Made by a program: the position numbers and the translations under genes. The notes under the pieces are model-generated. The model did not search any database and was not told the DNA's origin. It was given only the letters and a program-made list of their open reading frames with translations. This document shows positions 20,075 through 28,986 of a stretch of DNA of 64,000 nt, piece after piece. Source of the DNA: Flavobacterium hydrophilum (GTDB lineage: Bacteria > Bacteroidota > Bacteroidia > Flavobacteriales > Flavobacteriaceae); the NCBI RefSeq assembly GCF_003202405.1, contig NZ_QJHL01000002.1, positions 496,001-560,000 of the forward strand, read 5' to 3'. The stretch's first letter is position 1. The number at the start of each line of letters is the position of its first letter.

Positions 20075-21571
20075 TTAAAGGTGAGAGTTTTTATTTTTAT
20101 TATCGATATAAATCATTCCAATTACAAAGCAAATCGAGGCAATCACGATAGGATACCAAAGTCCGTCGAGATAAAAGTCCTGTTTTCCTGCTGCTTTTGA
20201 ATGAGTCACAAAATAAGTCGAAATTGCAGGAAGCAAACCTCCAAAAATTCCGTTTCCAACATGATACGGCAATGACATTGAAGTGTAACGAATTTTTACC
20301 GGAAACATTTCCACTAAAAAGGCCGCAATTGGCCCATAAACCATAGTAACAAATAATACCTGTATAAATACTAAGAAAATCAGACTCCATTCATCACTCG
20401 AGTTAATAGTGACAGAGGTAGTAACCTGAGCCTCTTTTTTAGCAGCGAAATGCGTCTTTTTTTCAATTGAAACGGTTCCGTCTGTAAATTCTTTATGAGT
20501 AGTGTAAACAGAATCTTTAGCAGCAGTTAATTCAACTGTCGTTTTTATTTTTTCTGTAATTTCAGTTTTTAGAGCAGTATCTGTTGTGGTGTACATTGCC
20601 TTGTAAATGGGTCTGTACAGCAAAATAGCAAGCAGCATTCCGCCCATCATAATGTATTTTCTTCCTACTTTATCGCTCAGCCATCCAAATATAATGAAAA
20701 ACGGAGTTCCTAATAAAAGTGCAATTCCTAATAAGGTATCAACCTGAGAAGAATCTATGTTCATTACCGTCTTCATGAAACTCATGGCATAAAATTGTCC
20801 GGTATACCAAACAACACCCTGCCCCATTGTAGCTCCAAATAAAGCAAGTAGAACAAACTTTAAATTGTAACGGTTTCCAAAACTTTCCTTTAGCGGACTT
20901 GCACTTGTCGTTCCTTCTTTTTTTGCTTTTGCGAATTCAGGAGATTCATCCATATTTTTTCGGATGAGGTAAGAAACACCAACCATAACAATAGAAACCC
21001 AAAACGGAACACGCCATCCCCAGGTATCAAAATCTTCAGCTGAAAGAACTGTTTTTGTCGCCAGAATTACCATCAGTGAAATAAACAAACCAACGGTTGC
21101 AGTGGTCTGAATCCAGGATGTCCAATAGCCTCGCTGTCCTTTCGGGGCATGTTCTGCAACGTATGTGGCTGCCCCTCCATATTCTCCTCCAAGCGCTAAT
21201 CCTTGTAGTAAACGTAAAATTAAAACCAATAAAGGAGCCATAAATCCAATAGTTTCATAACTCGGAATGCATCCTATTAAAAAAGTAGAGCCGCCCATTA
21301 ATAATAAGGTAGCCATAAAAGTATATTTGCGACCAATAATATCTCCAAGTCTTCCAAAAAATAAAGCTCCGAAAGGACGAACTACAAATCCAGCTGCAAA
21401 AGTTGCCAATGTTGATAAAAATGCTGCGGTAGGATTGTCACTCGGAAAAAATTTTGTTGAAATTACAACGGCCAAACTTCCAAAAATATAGAAATCATAC
21501 CATTCAATCATTGTTCCCATTGAAGAGGCCGAAATCACTTTCCAAATGCCTTTTGTCGAAGTTTTACTCAT
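20075..21571 (-). CDS. MFS transporter of the metabolite:H+ symporter (MHS) type
   Basis: A 498-residue inner-membrane symporter. The family pattern is clear: MIEWYDFYIFGSLA in helix 1, GRLGDIIGRKYTF after helix 2, LLQGLALGGEYGGAATYVAEH, and WLSDKVGRKYIMM. MHS members carry proline/betaine, shikimate, citrate or alpha-ketoglutarate; the substrate here cannot be told. A hydrophilic insertion of about 70 residues (323-393, rich in T, K, E) sits between the eighth and ninth segments, like the one in the sugar MFS at 8236-9789 though in another loop. It is followed by the small membrane partner. Confidence 0.9.
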   Translation of the reverse strand: MSKTSTKGIWKVISASSMGTMIEWYDFYIFGSLAVVISTKFFPSDNPTAAFLSTLATFAAGFVVRPFGALFFGRLGDIIGRKYTFMATLLLMGGSTFLIGCIPSYETIGFMAPLLVLILRLLQGLALGGEYGGAATYVAEHAPKGQRGYWTSWIQTTATVGLFISLMVILATKTVLSAEDFDTWGWRVPFWVSIVMVGVSYLIRKNMDESPEFAKAKKEGTTSASPLKESFGNRYNLKFVLLALFGATMGQGVVWYTGQFYAMSFMKTVMNIDSSQVDTLLGIALLLGTPFFIIFGWLSDKVGRKYIMMGGMLLAILLYRPIYKAMYTTTDTALKTEITEKIKTTVELTAAKDSVYTTHKEFTDGTVSIEKKTHFAAKKEAQVTTSVTINSSDEWSLIFLVFIQVLFVTMVYGPIAAFLVEMFPVKIRYTSMSLPYHVGNGIFGGLLPAISTYFVTHSKAAGKQDFYLDGLWYPIVIASICFVIGMIYIDNKNKNSHL

Positions 21572-21792
21572 AAAATAAATTTGTATTCTTAATAATTATT
21601 AAAAGATAAAAATATAGTTTTACGAATATATAAGATATTTTTTTATTTAGTTGGTACTTTTTTTAACAAAAGGATGTTAATTGTTTATTTTACACTTTAA
21701 GCATGGAGAAAGTTTCAGAAAATGAAGGGAAATTTTGATTGTTCCACAAGTCTTGGGATTGATTCCTTACCGGAAGAGGAATTTAGTAAAAA

Positions 21793-21823
21793 CAAAAAAC
21801 CCGAATATTGCTATTCGGGTTTT
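21793..21823 (-). terminator. Terminator of the tRNA-Phe transcript
   Basis: Stem AAAACCCGAATA / TATTCGGGTTTT with loop TTGC lies directly 3' of the tRNA; on the minus strand it runs into TTTTTTG. Confidence 0.9.
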
Positions 21824-21824
21824 G

Positions 21825-21897
21825 TGGTACCTCCAGGGATCGAACCAGGGACACATGGATTTTCAGTCCATTGCTCTACCATCTGAGCTAAGGTACC
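21825..21897 (-). tRNA. tRNA-Phe (GAA)
   Basis: The minus strand folds into a standard cloverleaf. The acceptor stem GGTACCT pairs with AGGTACC, the D arm is GCTCAGATGGTAGAGC, the anticodon arm is GGACTGAAAATCC with anticodon GAA, and the T arm is CCTGGTTCGATCCCTGG. The discriminator is A and CCA is not encoded, so it must be added enzymatically. It is flanked by its own promoter and terminator. Confidence 0.98.
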
Positions 21898-21955
21898 TTG
21901 CTTATTACATCACTTATTCTATTTTTGTAGCCTTGGGTGAACGTGTTTGCGGGTG

Positions 21956-21986
21956 CAAAGATAGAATCATTTTTCGTTTATCCAAA
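21956..21986 (-). promoter_or_regulatory. Promoter of tRNA-Phe (TTTG-N19-TATCTTTG)
   Basis: TATCTTTG (21963 down to 21956) preceded by TTTG (21986 down to 21983) with a 19-nt spacer is a full match to the Bacteroidota housekeeping promoter TTTG/TAnnTTTG. Transcription would begin near 21952, leaving a 5' leader of about 55 nt to be processed. Confidence 0.85.
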
Positions 21987-22011
21987 ACATTTTTTTAAAA
22001 AAATCAATTCG

Positions 22012-22019
22012 TACCTTCG
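22012..22019 (+). promoter_or_regulatory. Candidate -7 box TACCTTCG for coaX
   Basis: TACCTTCG differs from TAnnTTTG at one position and is followed by CA as in other boxes of this window. It gives a leader of about 16 nt before the coaX start. The promoter is divergent from that of tRNA-Phe, about 50 nt away. Confidence 0.45.
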
Positions 22020-22038
22020 CACAGGTAAATTAGTAAAT

Positions 22039-22773
22039 ATGGTTTTAACAGTTGATGTTGGGAATACCCGAATTAAAGCGGCTGTCTTTGAGGAGGATAC
22101 TGTTCTTGAAAGTTTTGTTTTTGAGAAAAATGAGCTTGAAAAAAAAATTGAAAAAATTTTAAAAAAATTTCCAAACTGCTCTGATTTGGTCATTGCATCG
22201 GTGGGAAATATTGAAAAACACTCTTTTCTGATTTTCGAAAACCTGCTTAATATTCATTTTTTGACAGATAATGATGTTTTTCCGTTTACAAATAAATATG
22301 CGACTCCAAAAACTTTAGGGATAGACAGAATGATTTTGGCAGCAGGAGCAACTTTGCAATTTCCTAAAAAAAATAGATTGGTGATTGATGCAGGAACATG
22401 TATAACCTACGATTTTATCGACGAATTTGATAATTATTTAGGAGGGGCGATCTCGCCGGGTTTAAGATTACGTTATGAAGTATTACATAACTATACTGCC
22501 AGGCTGCCTTTGTTGGTTTTGGAAGAGCCTGAATCCTATATAGGTGACACTACTGCACAGGCGATACATTCTGGGGTTGTGAATGGTTTCGTCTATGAGA
22601 TTGACGGTTTTATCGATGAATATCGCACAAAATTTTCAAATTTTATAATAATTTTAACGGGAGGAGATACAGATTTTTTGGCTAAACGATTAAAAAATAC
22701 CATATTTGCCAATTCAAATTTCTTGCTTGAGAGTTTGAACCAAACATTTCAATATAAAATCGACAATGATTAA
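22039..22773 (+). CDS. coaX: Type III pantothenate kinase
   Basis: A 244-residue cytoplasmic enzyme that phosphorylates pantothenate in the first step of CoA synthesis. The start at 22039 gives the family N-terminus MVLTVDVGNTRIKAAVFE (D6 and N9 in the phosphate loop); the longer frame from 21937 reads through the coaX promoter and is rejected. Other motifs are GIDR (94-97), VIDAGTCITYDFI with D117, and GGAISPGL. Type III kinases act as dimers and need a monovalent cation. It overlaps the next gene by 8 nt. Confidence 0.95.
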   Translation: MVLTVDVGNTRIKAAVFEEDTVLESFVFEKNELEKKIEKILKKFPNCSDLVIASVGNIEKHSFLIFENLLNIHFLTDNDVFPFTNKYATPKTLGIDRMILAAGATLQFPKKNRLVIDAGTCITYDFIDEFDNYLGGAISPGLRLRYEVLHNYTARLPLLVLEEPESYIGDTTAQAIHSGVVNGFVYEIDGFIDEYRTKFSNFIIILTGGDTDFLAKRLKNTIFANSNFLLESLNQTFQYKIDND

Positions 22774-23992
22774 AAAAATTATACTAAGCGCTTGTTTGCT
22801 TATTTCGTTCGTTTCATTAGCTCAGCAAGGTACTGCATCTCCATATTCTTTTTACGGAATTGGTGATGTAAGATTTAAGGGAACCTTAGAAAACAGGTCG
22901 ATGGCAGGTGTTTCGGTAGAACAGGACAGTATACATTTGAATGTAGATAATCCGGCAAGTTATGCCAGTCTGATACAAACTACTTTTACTGTGGGAGGGA
23001 CTTATGGAACTTCAAAACTAAAAACGGATACTCAAACAGCAAGTGCTACAAGATCAACTTTTGATTATTTACTTTTAGGCATTCCAATGGGTAAATTTGG
23101 AGCAGGATTTGGTTTGATTCCGGTTTCGTCAGTTGGGTATAAAATCAGGGATGACCAATCGGATGATGTAAATGGAAAAAGCAGTCAATATGAAGGAAAA
23201 GGAGGTTTGAATAAAGTTTTTTTGGCATTGTCATATAAAATAAAGCCAAATTGGAATGTAGGTGCTGATATGCAGTACAATTTTGGAAAAATTGAAACTA
23301 CCAGTATAGAGGCGCTTACAGGAGTTACAAGTGCTACAAGAGAAATTAATACGTCTACGTTAGCCGGAGTTAATTTTAATGTAGGGACCATGTATCAAAC
23401 TAAAATCTATAAAAGAACAGAATTGTTTACGAGTTTGGCCTATACATTTGGAAGTAATCTGAAATCAGACAATGAAAGAACCATTGAGGTAGATGGTGAA
23501 GCAACTACAATAAATGAATCGGATAGATCTACTTTAAATTTACCAAATAAAATAACTATTGGCGCAGGTATTGGAGAAGCAAGAAAATGGCTTGTAGGTA
23601 CCACGGTGGCTTTTCAGGGGAATGGTAAATTTGAAAACTATTATAATACACGTGAAGACGTGCATTATGAAAAATATGCAAAATATGCCATTGGAGGGTA
23701 TTATCTTCCAAACTATACCTCATTTACAAGTTATCTTAGCAGAATTACCTATAGAGCAGGTTTGAAATATGAAAAAATTGGTCTTGTGGTTAATAATGAA
23801 TCAATAAAAGATGTTGGTTTTAGCTTAGGAGCAGGTTTTCCTATCACTGGATCTTTTTCTAATGTGAATTTTGGAATTGAATACGGTAAAAAAGGAACAG
23901 TTTCATCAAATTTGATTCAGGAAAATTATATAAATTTCAGTCTTAGTTTCTCTTTCAATGATAAGTGGTTTGTGAAAAGTAAATTCAACTAA
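22766..23992 (+). CDS. Outer-membrane beta-barrel protein (FadL/porin-like), function unknown
   Basis: 408 residues with a signal peptide (ends SLAQQ). The mature start has GTASPYSFYGIGDVRFKG and HLNVDNPASYASL, as in FadL-like barrel proteins that Flavobacteriia often encode after coaX. The rest alternates polar and hydrophobic residues, as barrel strands do, and closes with NFSLSFSFNDKWFVKSKFN. It starts 8 nt inside coaX, so the two are co-transcribed and coupled, as is lptC shortly after. A role in lipid or hydrophobic-compound passage is a guess from fold only. Confidence 0.75.
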   Translation: MIKKIILSACLLISFVSLAQQGTASPYSFYGIGDVRFKGTLENRSMAGVSVEQDSIHLNVDNPASYASLIQTTFTVGGTYGTSKLKTDTQTASATRSTFDYLLLGIPMGKFGAGFGLIPVSSVGYKIRDDQSDDVNGKSSQYEGKGGLNKVFLALSYKIKPNWNVGADMQYNFGKIETTSIEALTGVTSATREINTSTLAGVNFNVGTMYQTKIYKRTELFTSLAYTFGSNLKSDNERTIEVDGEATTINESDRSTLNLPNKITIGAGIGEARKWLVGTTVAFQGNGKFENYYNTREDVHYEKYAKYAIGGYYLPNYTSFTSYLSRITYRAGLKYEKIGLVVNNESIKDVGFSLGAGFPITGSFSNVNFGIEYGKKGTVSSNLIQENYINFSLSFSFNDKWFVKSKFN

Positions 23993-24031
23993 TGTATAAA
24001 TTTATGTTTTTATAAGCTCGATAGAATTTAC

Positions 24032-24039
24032 TACATTTG
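24032..24039 (+). promoter_or_regulatory. -7 box TACATTTG directly before lptC
   Basis: A full TAnnTTTG match ends only 4 nt before the lptC ATG, so a transcript from it would have a leader of about 0-2 nt. No good -33 TTTG is found (TTTTT at 24007-24011 is the nearest). Confidence 0.5.
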
Positions 24040-24043
24040 GCGA

Positions 24044-24601
24044 ATGAATTTACCAAAAAAACATAATATTATAACCGTTGTCACAGTTTTTGCTGTGACA
24101 CTGTTTTTTGGTTGCGAAAGTAATTTTAAAGAAGTTCAGAAAATTAATTATTCAGAATTTTTTCCTGGAACTGATGCGGATACAATCAATATAAAATACA
24201 CAGATTCGGGTCGTATAACCGGTGTCTTAAAAAGTCGTAAAATGCTGGATTATGCCAGCGTTGATTTTCCTTTTACCGAATTCCCTAAAGGTATTGACGT
24301 TACACTATATGATAAAAAGCAAAAACGTACTTTTATCGTATCAAATTATGCTGTTTCATATAAAGATACCGGGATAATTGATTTGCAGGGAAAAGTAAAA
24401 ATTACTTCAGAAGCCGGGCAGGTACTTGAAACGGAACAATTATACTTTGATCAGAAAAACGAATGGTTTTACACTGAAAGAAAATTTAAACTGACAGATG
24501 CAAAAGGAATTTCGAATGGTCAGGGAATAGATTTTAGTAAGGATTTTAAAGTCATAAATTCACAAAGAGTAAGTGGAGAGATTGAAGCAGACGAAGATTA
24601 A
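24044..24601 (+). CDS. lptC: LPS export ABC transporter periplasmic component LptC
   Basis: A 185-residue lipoprotein (FFGCES, Cys24) that carries LPS from the LptBFG exporter to the LptA bridge. It has the LptC-type strands with ESNFKEVQKINYSEF, YTDSGRITGVLKSRKM and FPKGIDVTLYDKKQKRTFIV, followed by VSYKDTGIIDLQGKVKITS and a conserved ISNGQGIDFSKDF region. The start is fixed by a compact n-region MNLPKKHN. The other Lpt genes are not in the window. It is followed by a small membrane protein gene 11 nt away and a CBS-domain gene 3 nt after that. Confidence 0.85.
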   Translation: MNLPKKHNIITVVTVFAVTLFFGCESNFKEVQKINYSEFFPGTDADTINIKYTDSGRITGVLKSRKMLDYASVDFPFTEFPKGIDVTLYDKKQKRTFIVSNYAVSYKDTGIIDLQGKVKITSEAGQVLETEQLYFDQKNEWFYTERKFKLTDAKGISNGQGIDFSKDFKVINSQRVSGEIEADED

Positions 24602-24612
24602 AATATAAAATT

Positions 24613-24807
24613 ATGGGTTACTTAAAATACACACAATACGTTTACTTATTAATTGCAATTGCATTTATTTATGACGGTATTACAAAGCTAAATGAAACCG
24701 GTGAAACCCCATGGTTGAGTTTTTTGATAGCAGGAGTAAGTATTTTTATGTTTTTCTTCAGGAGAAAGTTTTCTAAGAAATTTGACGATCATTATAAAAA
24801 ACAGTAA
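24613..24807 (+). CDS. Small membrane protein of unknown function
   Basis: 64 residues with two hydrophobic stretches (about 10-22 and 36-50) and a basic C-terminus (RRKFSKKFDDHYKKQ). Tight spacing to lptC upstream and to the CBS-domain protein downstream (3 nt) supports a real gene in one operon. I do not recognise a family. Confidence 0.75.
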   Translation: MGYLKYTQYVYLLIAIAFIYDGITKLNETGETPWLSFLIAGVSIFMFFFRRKFSKKFDDHYKKQ

Positions 24808-24810
24808 AAA

Positions 24811-26070
24811 ATGGAGATCAGTATTATAATACTATGTTTAATACTATCAGCCTTTTTTTCAGGAATGGAAATAGCATTTGTTTCCTCTAATAAGATTTAT
24901 CTTGAAATAGAAAAAAAACAAAATAATTTTGTTTCCCGCATATTAACAAAACTTACCGAAAAACCATCAAAATTTATTGCAGCAATGCTTATTGGAAACA
25001 ATGTAGCGCTGGTTGTTTATGGTTTTTTTTCCGCAGATTTGATTCTGAAATACATTGCAAATTTTGGTTATCAATTTTCTGATTACACAAATTTGTTTCT
25101 TCTTACACTATTCTCCACTTTTTTTATTTTAATAACGGCAGAATTTTTTCCAAAGGTTTTTTTTCAGATTTATGCCAATTCTTTAATTAGGATTTTCGCA
25201 GTTCCGGCTTACATTTTTTATCGGTTATTCTATTATATTTCAACCTTTTTCATCTGGATTTCTGATTTTATTCTCAGAAAATTTTTTAAGACACAAGGAG
25301 ATCAGGTACAATTGTATTTTAGTAAAATTGAGCTCGGGAATTATATCACTGAGCAGATGAATGCTGTTGAAGACAACGAAGAAGTAGATTCTGAAATTCA
25401 GATTTTTCAAAATGCATTAGAATTTTCAGGTGTTAAGGCACGTGATATAATGACTCCCCGAACAGAAATTGCAGATATAGATTTGTTTGATAATGTTTCT
25501 GATCTGAAAGAATTATTTATAGAAACAGGGTATTCTAAAATTATTGTGAGTCAAAATTCTTTGGATGATATTGTGGGTTACGTGCATTCTTTTGATTTGT
25601 TTAAAAAACCAAAAACAATAAAATCAGTTTTGATGGCAGTCGAGTTCGTGCCGGAAACAATTTTGATAAAAGATGCTTTAAGCTTACTGATCAAAAAAAG
25701 AAGAAATGTGGCTGTTGTTCTGGATGAATACGGAGGGACTTCCGGAATTATTACAATAGAGGATATTGTAGAAGAGCTTTTTGGCGAAATTGAAGATGAG
25801 CATGATCTGGACGAAGAATTGATTGAGCAGCAATTAAAGCAAGGCGTTTATCTTTTTTCGGCGAGGTTAGAAGTAGAATATTTAAATGAAACCTATAAAT
25901 TACAAATTCCTGAAAGTGATTCGTACGGAACCTTAGGAGGGTTTATTGTAGATTTTACCAAAGATATTCCCCAAAAAGGCGAAAAAATCAGCATTGAAAA
26001 TTATTTTTTTGTAATAGAAGAATGTTCCAACAAGAAAATTGAATTAGTAAAAATGACTATAAAAGAATAA
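24811..26070 (+). CDS. CNNM/HlyC-CorC family membrane protein with CBS domains
   Basis: 419 residues: an N-terminal DUF21 membrane domain (about 1-180, opening LILSAFFSGMEIAFVSSNK), a CBS pair (about 205-320, with VKARDIMTPRTEIADIDL and VVLDEYGGTSGIITIEDIVEELFGE) and a CorC_HlyC C-terminal domain (about 335-415). Family members are linked to magnesium or cobalt efflux and, for GldE in gliding flavobacteria, to membrane-protein function. With lptC rather than gldD upstream, I do not call it gldE. Confidence 0.85.
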   Translation: MEISIIILCLILSAFFSGMEIAFVSSNKIYLEIEKKQNNFVSRILTKLTEKPSKFIAAMLIGNNVALVVYGFFSADLILKYIANFGYQFSDYTNLFLLTLFSTFFILITAEFFPKVFFQIYANSLIRIFAVPAYIFYRLFYYISTFFIWISDFILRKFFKTQGDQVQLYFSKIELGNYITEQMNAVEDNEEVDSEIQIFQNALEFSGVKARDIMTPRTEIADIDLFDNVSDLKELFIETGYSKIIVSQNSLDDIVGYVHSFDLFKKPKTIKSVLMAVEFVPETILIKDALSLLIKKRRNVAVVLDEYGGTSGIITIEDIVEELFGEIEDEHDLDEELIEQQLKQGVYLFSARLEVEYLNETYKLQIPESDSYGTLGGFIVDFTKDIPQKGEKISIENYFFVIEECSNKKIELVKMTIKE

Positions 26071-26177
26071 TTTTTTAATAATTTAAAAAAAAAGGCGAAA
26101 ATAAAACACTAGTTGTATTGTTATTAACCAGATAATTGTATTTTCGCAAACTGAATATAAAATTAACGATAATAAAA

Positions 26178-28277
26178 ATGGCAGTTTTAGCAAAAATTAG
26201 ACAGCGTTCCGCATTATTGATAGGTGTTATTGCACTTGCTTTATTAGCATTTATAATACAAGATCTTTTTAATAGCGGTACTTTTAGTCAAAGTTCAAAA
26301 GATGTAGGAAGCATCGATGGAAAAGATATTTCATTTGAAGACTTTAGAGTTAAAGTTAGTAATGTGGAAAAAAGTGGGCAAGGAATTACTTCCACTGAAG
26401 CTGCAAACAGAGTATGGGATCAGGAGGTTTCAATTGCATTATTATCAGCTCAGTTTGATAAATTAGGATTGAGAGTTGGAGAAAAACACCTTTTAGAAGT
26501 TTTAAAAGCAGATCCTAATATTGGTAAAAACCCAATGTTCTTAAATGCTGCAGGTATGTTTGATATTGCTAAATTCAAAGAATACTTTAAAGCAAATCCT
26601 GAAGCAGCTCAGTTTATTACTGAAAAAGAAAAAGATGCAACATTAAATGCTAAATTTCAAATCTATAATACTCTTGTAAAATCAGGTCTTTACACTACTG
26701 CAAGTGAAGGAAAGCTGAAATATGAAATGGAAGCAAACAAAGTAAATTTTGCATATGCTGCCGCATTATATTCTTCTATTAAGGATAGTGAAGTGAAAAT
26801 TTCTGATTCAGAGATTGTGGATTATATGAAGAAAAACGAGAAAAAATTTAAAGCAGATGCAACTCGTGAAATTCAATATGTTTTAGTAGAGGACAAGCCT
26901 TCAAAAGAAGACGAAGCTGACATTAAAGCTAAAATCACTTCTTTATTAAACGGAAGGGTAGAGTATAATGCTAAAACGGGTAAAAATGATACATTACCAG
27001 GATTTAGAAGCGCAACAAACATTGCTGAATTTGTAAACGCTAATTCTGATGTACCTTATGATTCAACTTATATCGCTAAAAATTCTTTACCAGCAGTTGA
27101 TGCAGATAAATTATTCAGTTTAGCGCCGGGTCAAATTTATGGACCATATGTTTTTGGAAAATATTATGCTATTTCTAAATCTTTAGGATTTAAACCGGGA
27201 GTGAATGCTAAAGCAAGTCACATTTTAATTGGTTATGAAGGATCTCAGACTCCAAACCAAAAAGAAAAAAGAACAAAAGAAGAAGCTAAAGCTAAAGCTG
27301 AAGGTATTTTAGCTCAGGTTCAGGCTAATCCGGATAGTTTCATGATGCTTGCTTTTACAAGTTCTGATGATTCCTCTGCACAGCAAGGTGGTGATTTAGG
27401 ATATTTTGGTCCAAACCAGATGGTAAAGCCATTTAATGATTTTGTATTCAGTAACGGAATTGGAAAGGTTGGTTTAGTTGAAACTCCATTCGGATTTCAT
27501 ATTATTAAAATCACGGATAAGCAAGATGGAATTCGTTTAGCTACAATTGCTCAAAAAATTCAGCCTTCTGAAGCTACTTCTGATAAAGTATTTACATTGG
27601 CTACTAAATTTGAAATGGATGCTGCTGATAAAGATTTTAATGCTACAGCTAAACAATTAGGATTAAAAGTTGAAGCTCCGGTAACAGCTAAAGCAATGGA
27701 CGAAGCCTTTGGTCCATTAGGAAATCAAAGAAACATTATAAGATGGGCTTTTGATAAAGAAACCGGTAAAAACGATGTTAAACGTTTTGAAATTGCAAAC
27801 ATTGGGCACATTATTGCACAATATAAAGGAGAGAACGAATCAGGTTTAGTTTCTGTTACATTGGCAAGACCTTATGTAGAGCCAATTCTGAAAAACAAGA
27901 AAAAAGCTGAGATATTAAAGGCTAAATTGACTGGTTCAAGTATCGAAGCTATTGCTAAAAACGCTGGAGTTAAAGTACAACAGGCAACAAACGTTACTAT
28001 GGATAACCCTACTTTGCCAGGAGGTGTTGGTCAGGAGCCTAAAGTTGTAGGAAATGCATTTGCTTTATCAGCTAATAAAGTTTCTGCTCCAATTGAAGGA
28101 AATACAGGAGTATATGTGGTAAAAAACATCAGTACTATTAAAGCACCTGCTATTGCAAATCATGCTGAATATGTATCGAAAGTAAAAGCTCAAAGTGCAT
28201 CTGATGCAAGCAGAATTTTGCCTGCTTTGAAAAGCAATGCTAAAATTGAAGATAATAGACTACAATTTAATTACTAA
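26178..28277 (+). CDS. PpiD-like membrane-anchored peptidyl-prolyl isomerase
   Basis: 699 residues from the start at 26178 (MAVLAKIRQRSALL); the frame from 26136 only adds leader-encoded residues. A single N-terminal membrane helix (ALLIGVIALALLAFIIQDLF) anchors a periplasmic SurA_N-type chaperone region, a central parvulin rotamase domain (KASHILIGYEG ... GGDLGYFGPNQMVKPFNDFVF ... TPFGFHIIKITD, about 345-450) and a C-terminal helical region. It should help fold outer-membrane and exported proteins. It is monocistronic and followed by a strong terminator. Confidence 0.9.
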   Translation: MAVLAKIRQRSALLIGVIALALLAFIIQDLFNSGTFSQSSKDVGSIDGKDISFEDFRVKVSNVEKSGQGITSTEAANRVWDQEVSIALLSAQFDKLGLRVGEKHLLEVLKADPNIGKNPMFLNAAGMFDIAKFKEYFKANPEAAQFITEKEKDATLNAKFQIYNTLVKSGLYTTASEGKLKYEMEANKVNFAYAAALYSSIKDSEVKISDSEIVDYMKKNEKKFKADATREIQYVLVEDKPSKEDEADIKAKITSLLNGRVEYNAKTGKNDTLPGFRSATNIAEFVNANSDVPYDSTYIAKNSLPAVDADKLFSLAPGQIYGPYVFGKYYAISKSLGFKPGVNAKASHILIGYEGSQTPNQKEKRTKEEAKAKAEGILAQVQANPDSFMMLAFTSSDDSSAQQGGDLGYFGPNQMVKPFNDFVFSNGIGKVGLVETPFGFHIIKITDKQDGIRLATIAQKIQPSEATSDKVFTLATKFEMDAADKDFNATAKQLGLKVEAPVTAKAMDEAFGPLGNQRNIIRWAFDKETGKNDVKRFEIANIGHIIAQYKGENESGLVSVTLARPYVEPILKNKKKAEILKAKLTGSSIEAIAKNAGVKVQQATNVTMDNPTLPGGVGQEPKVVGNAFALSANKVSAPIEGNTGVYVVKNISTIKAPAIANHAEYVSKVKAQSASDASRILPALKSNAKIEDNRLQFNY

Positions 28278-28299
28278 ATTTTAGTAAATAACAAAAATA

Positions 28300-28336
28300 C
28301 AAAACCCGAAACGTTTTAAATGTTTCGGGTTTTTTC
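28300..28336 (+). terminator. Terminator after the PpiD-like gene
   Basis: Stem AAAACCCGAAAC / GTTTCGGGTTTT with a 9-nt loop and a T-run. The 200 nt that follow to the next gene show no clear further feature. Confidence 0.9.
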
Positions 28337-28542
28337 TTTGTTAAAAAATTACATGTAAGATTTTTACTCATCAATACATGCCCATTCTCTTAAGTTACAT
28401 AGAGATGATCGAAATATGATTTAAAAAATTTGGGATATTCAAATTATTGCATTTAATTTGTCAGAATTTTTGTTTTAACAAAGTAAATTTTGCAAGAGGA
28501 TGACGGATAAATGTTTTAATAATCAGGTATTTAATTTGTTTT

Positions 28543-28977
28543 ATGTTTAAGTTTTTTAGAAGAAAAGCTAAAGTATATTCCAAAATTGAAAATCATATTT
28601 TTGGCATTATAACTGAACTTTTAAAAGTTAGCAGTACTGACATAAATGTTGATGAATTAGGAGGTAAATACTATCTAAGTAATGAAGAGCAACATTTTAA
28701 AGTTACTATACTAAGTAACGATTATGTTATCAGGCTGACCAATACCCGTGATTCTGTTGCTGAAAAATACGATAAAGTTTTTGTAGAAGATGTTTTGAAG
28801 GCTGTAAAGGAAGAAAAGCATCGCAGAATGGAACTGGTATATGATTCCATTACAAACAGTATAGAAAAAATGGCTGAGCGTTTGCATAATACGCTTATTG
28901 AATCAAATGAACTGGAAACCCAAAAGGTTCGTAAACTTGAAACCAAGCATACTAAAAATAAGAGAGTAAATTATTAG
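28543..28977 (+). CDS. Hypothetical protein, 144 residues
   Basis: Starts MFKFFRRKAKVYSKIEN with no signal peptide. The middle is mixed alpha/beta (YYLSNEEQHFKVTILSNDYVIRL), and the second half is charged and helical, likely coiled coil (VEDVLKAVKEEKHRRMEL ... IEKMAERLHNTLIESNELE), with a lysine-rich end. It has its own intergenic region on the left and is convergent with the GHMP kinase gene, 9 nt from its end. No family recognised. Confidence 0.7.
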   Translation: MFKFFRRKAKVYSKIENHIFGIITELLKVSSTDINVDELGGKYYLSNEEQHFKVTILSNDYVIRLTNTRDSVAEKYDKVFVEDVLKAVKEEKHRRMELVYDSITNSIEKMAERLHNTLIESNELETQKVRKLETKHTKNKRVNY

Positions 28978-28986
28978 TCCGTTTTT

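Noticed and set aside
21937..22038. Extended coaX N-terminus
   Set aside because: It would cross the tRNA-Phe and coaX promoter boxes, and the family starts at MVLTVDVGNT.
24811..26070. Call of gldE for the CBS-domain membrane protein
   Set aside because: The domain set is shared by many paralogues, and gldD or other gliding genes are not adjacent.
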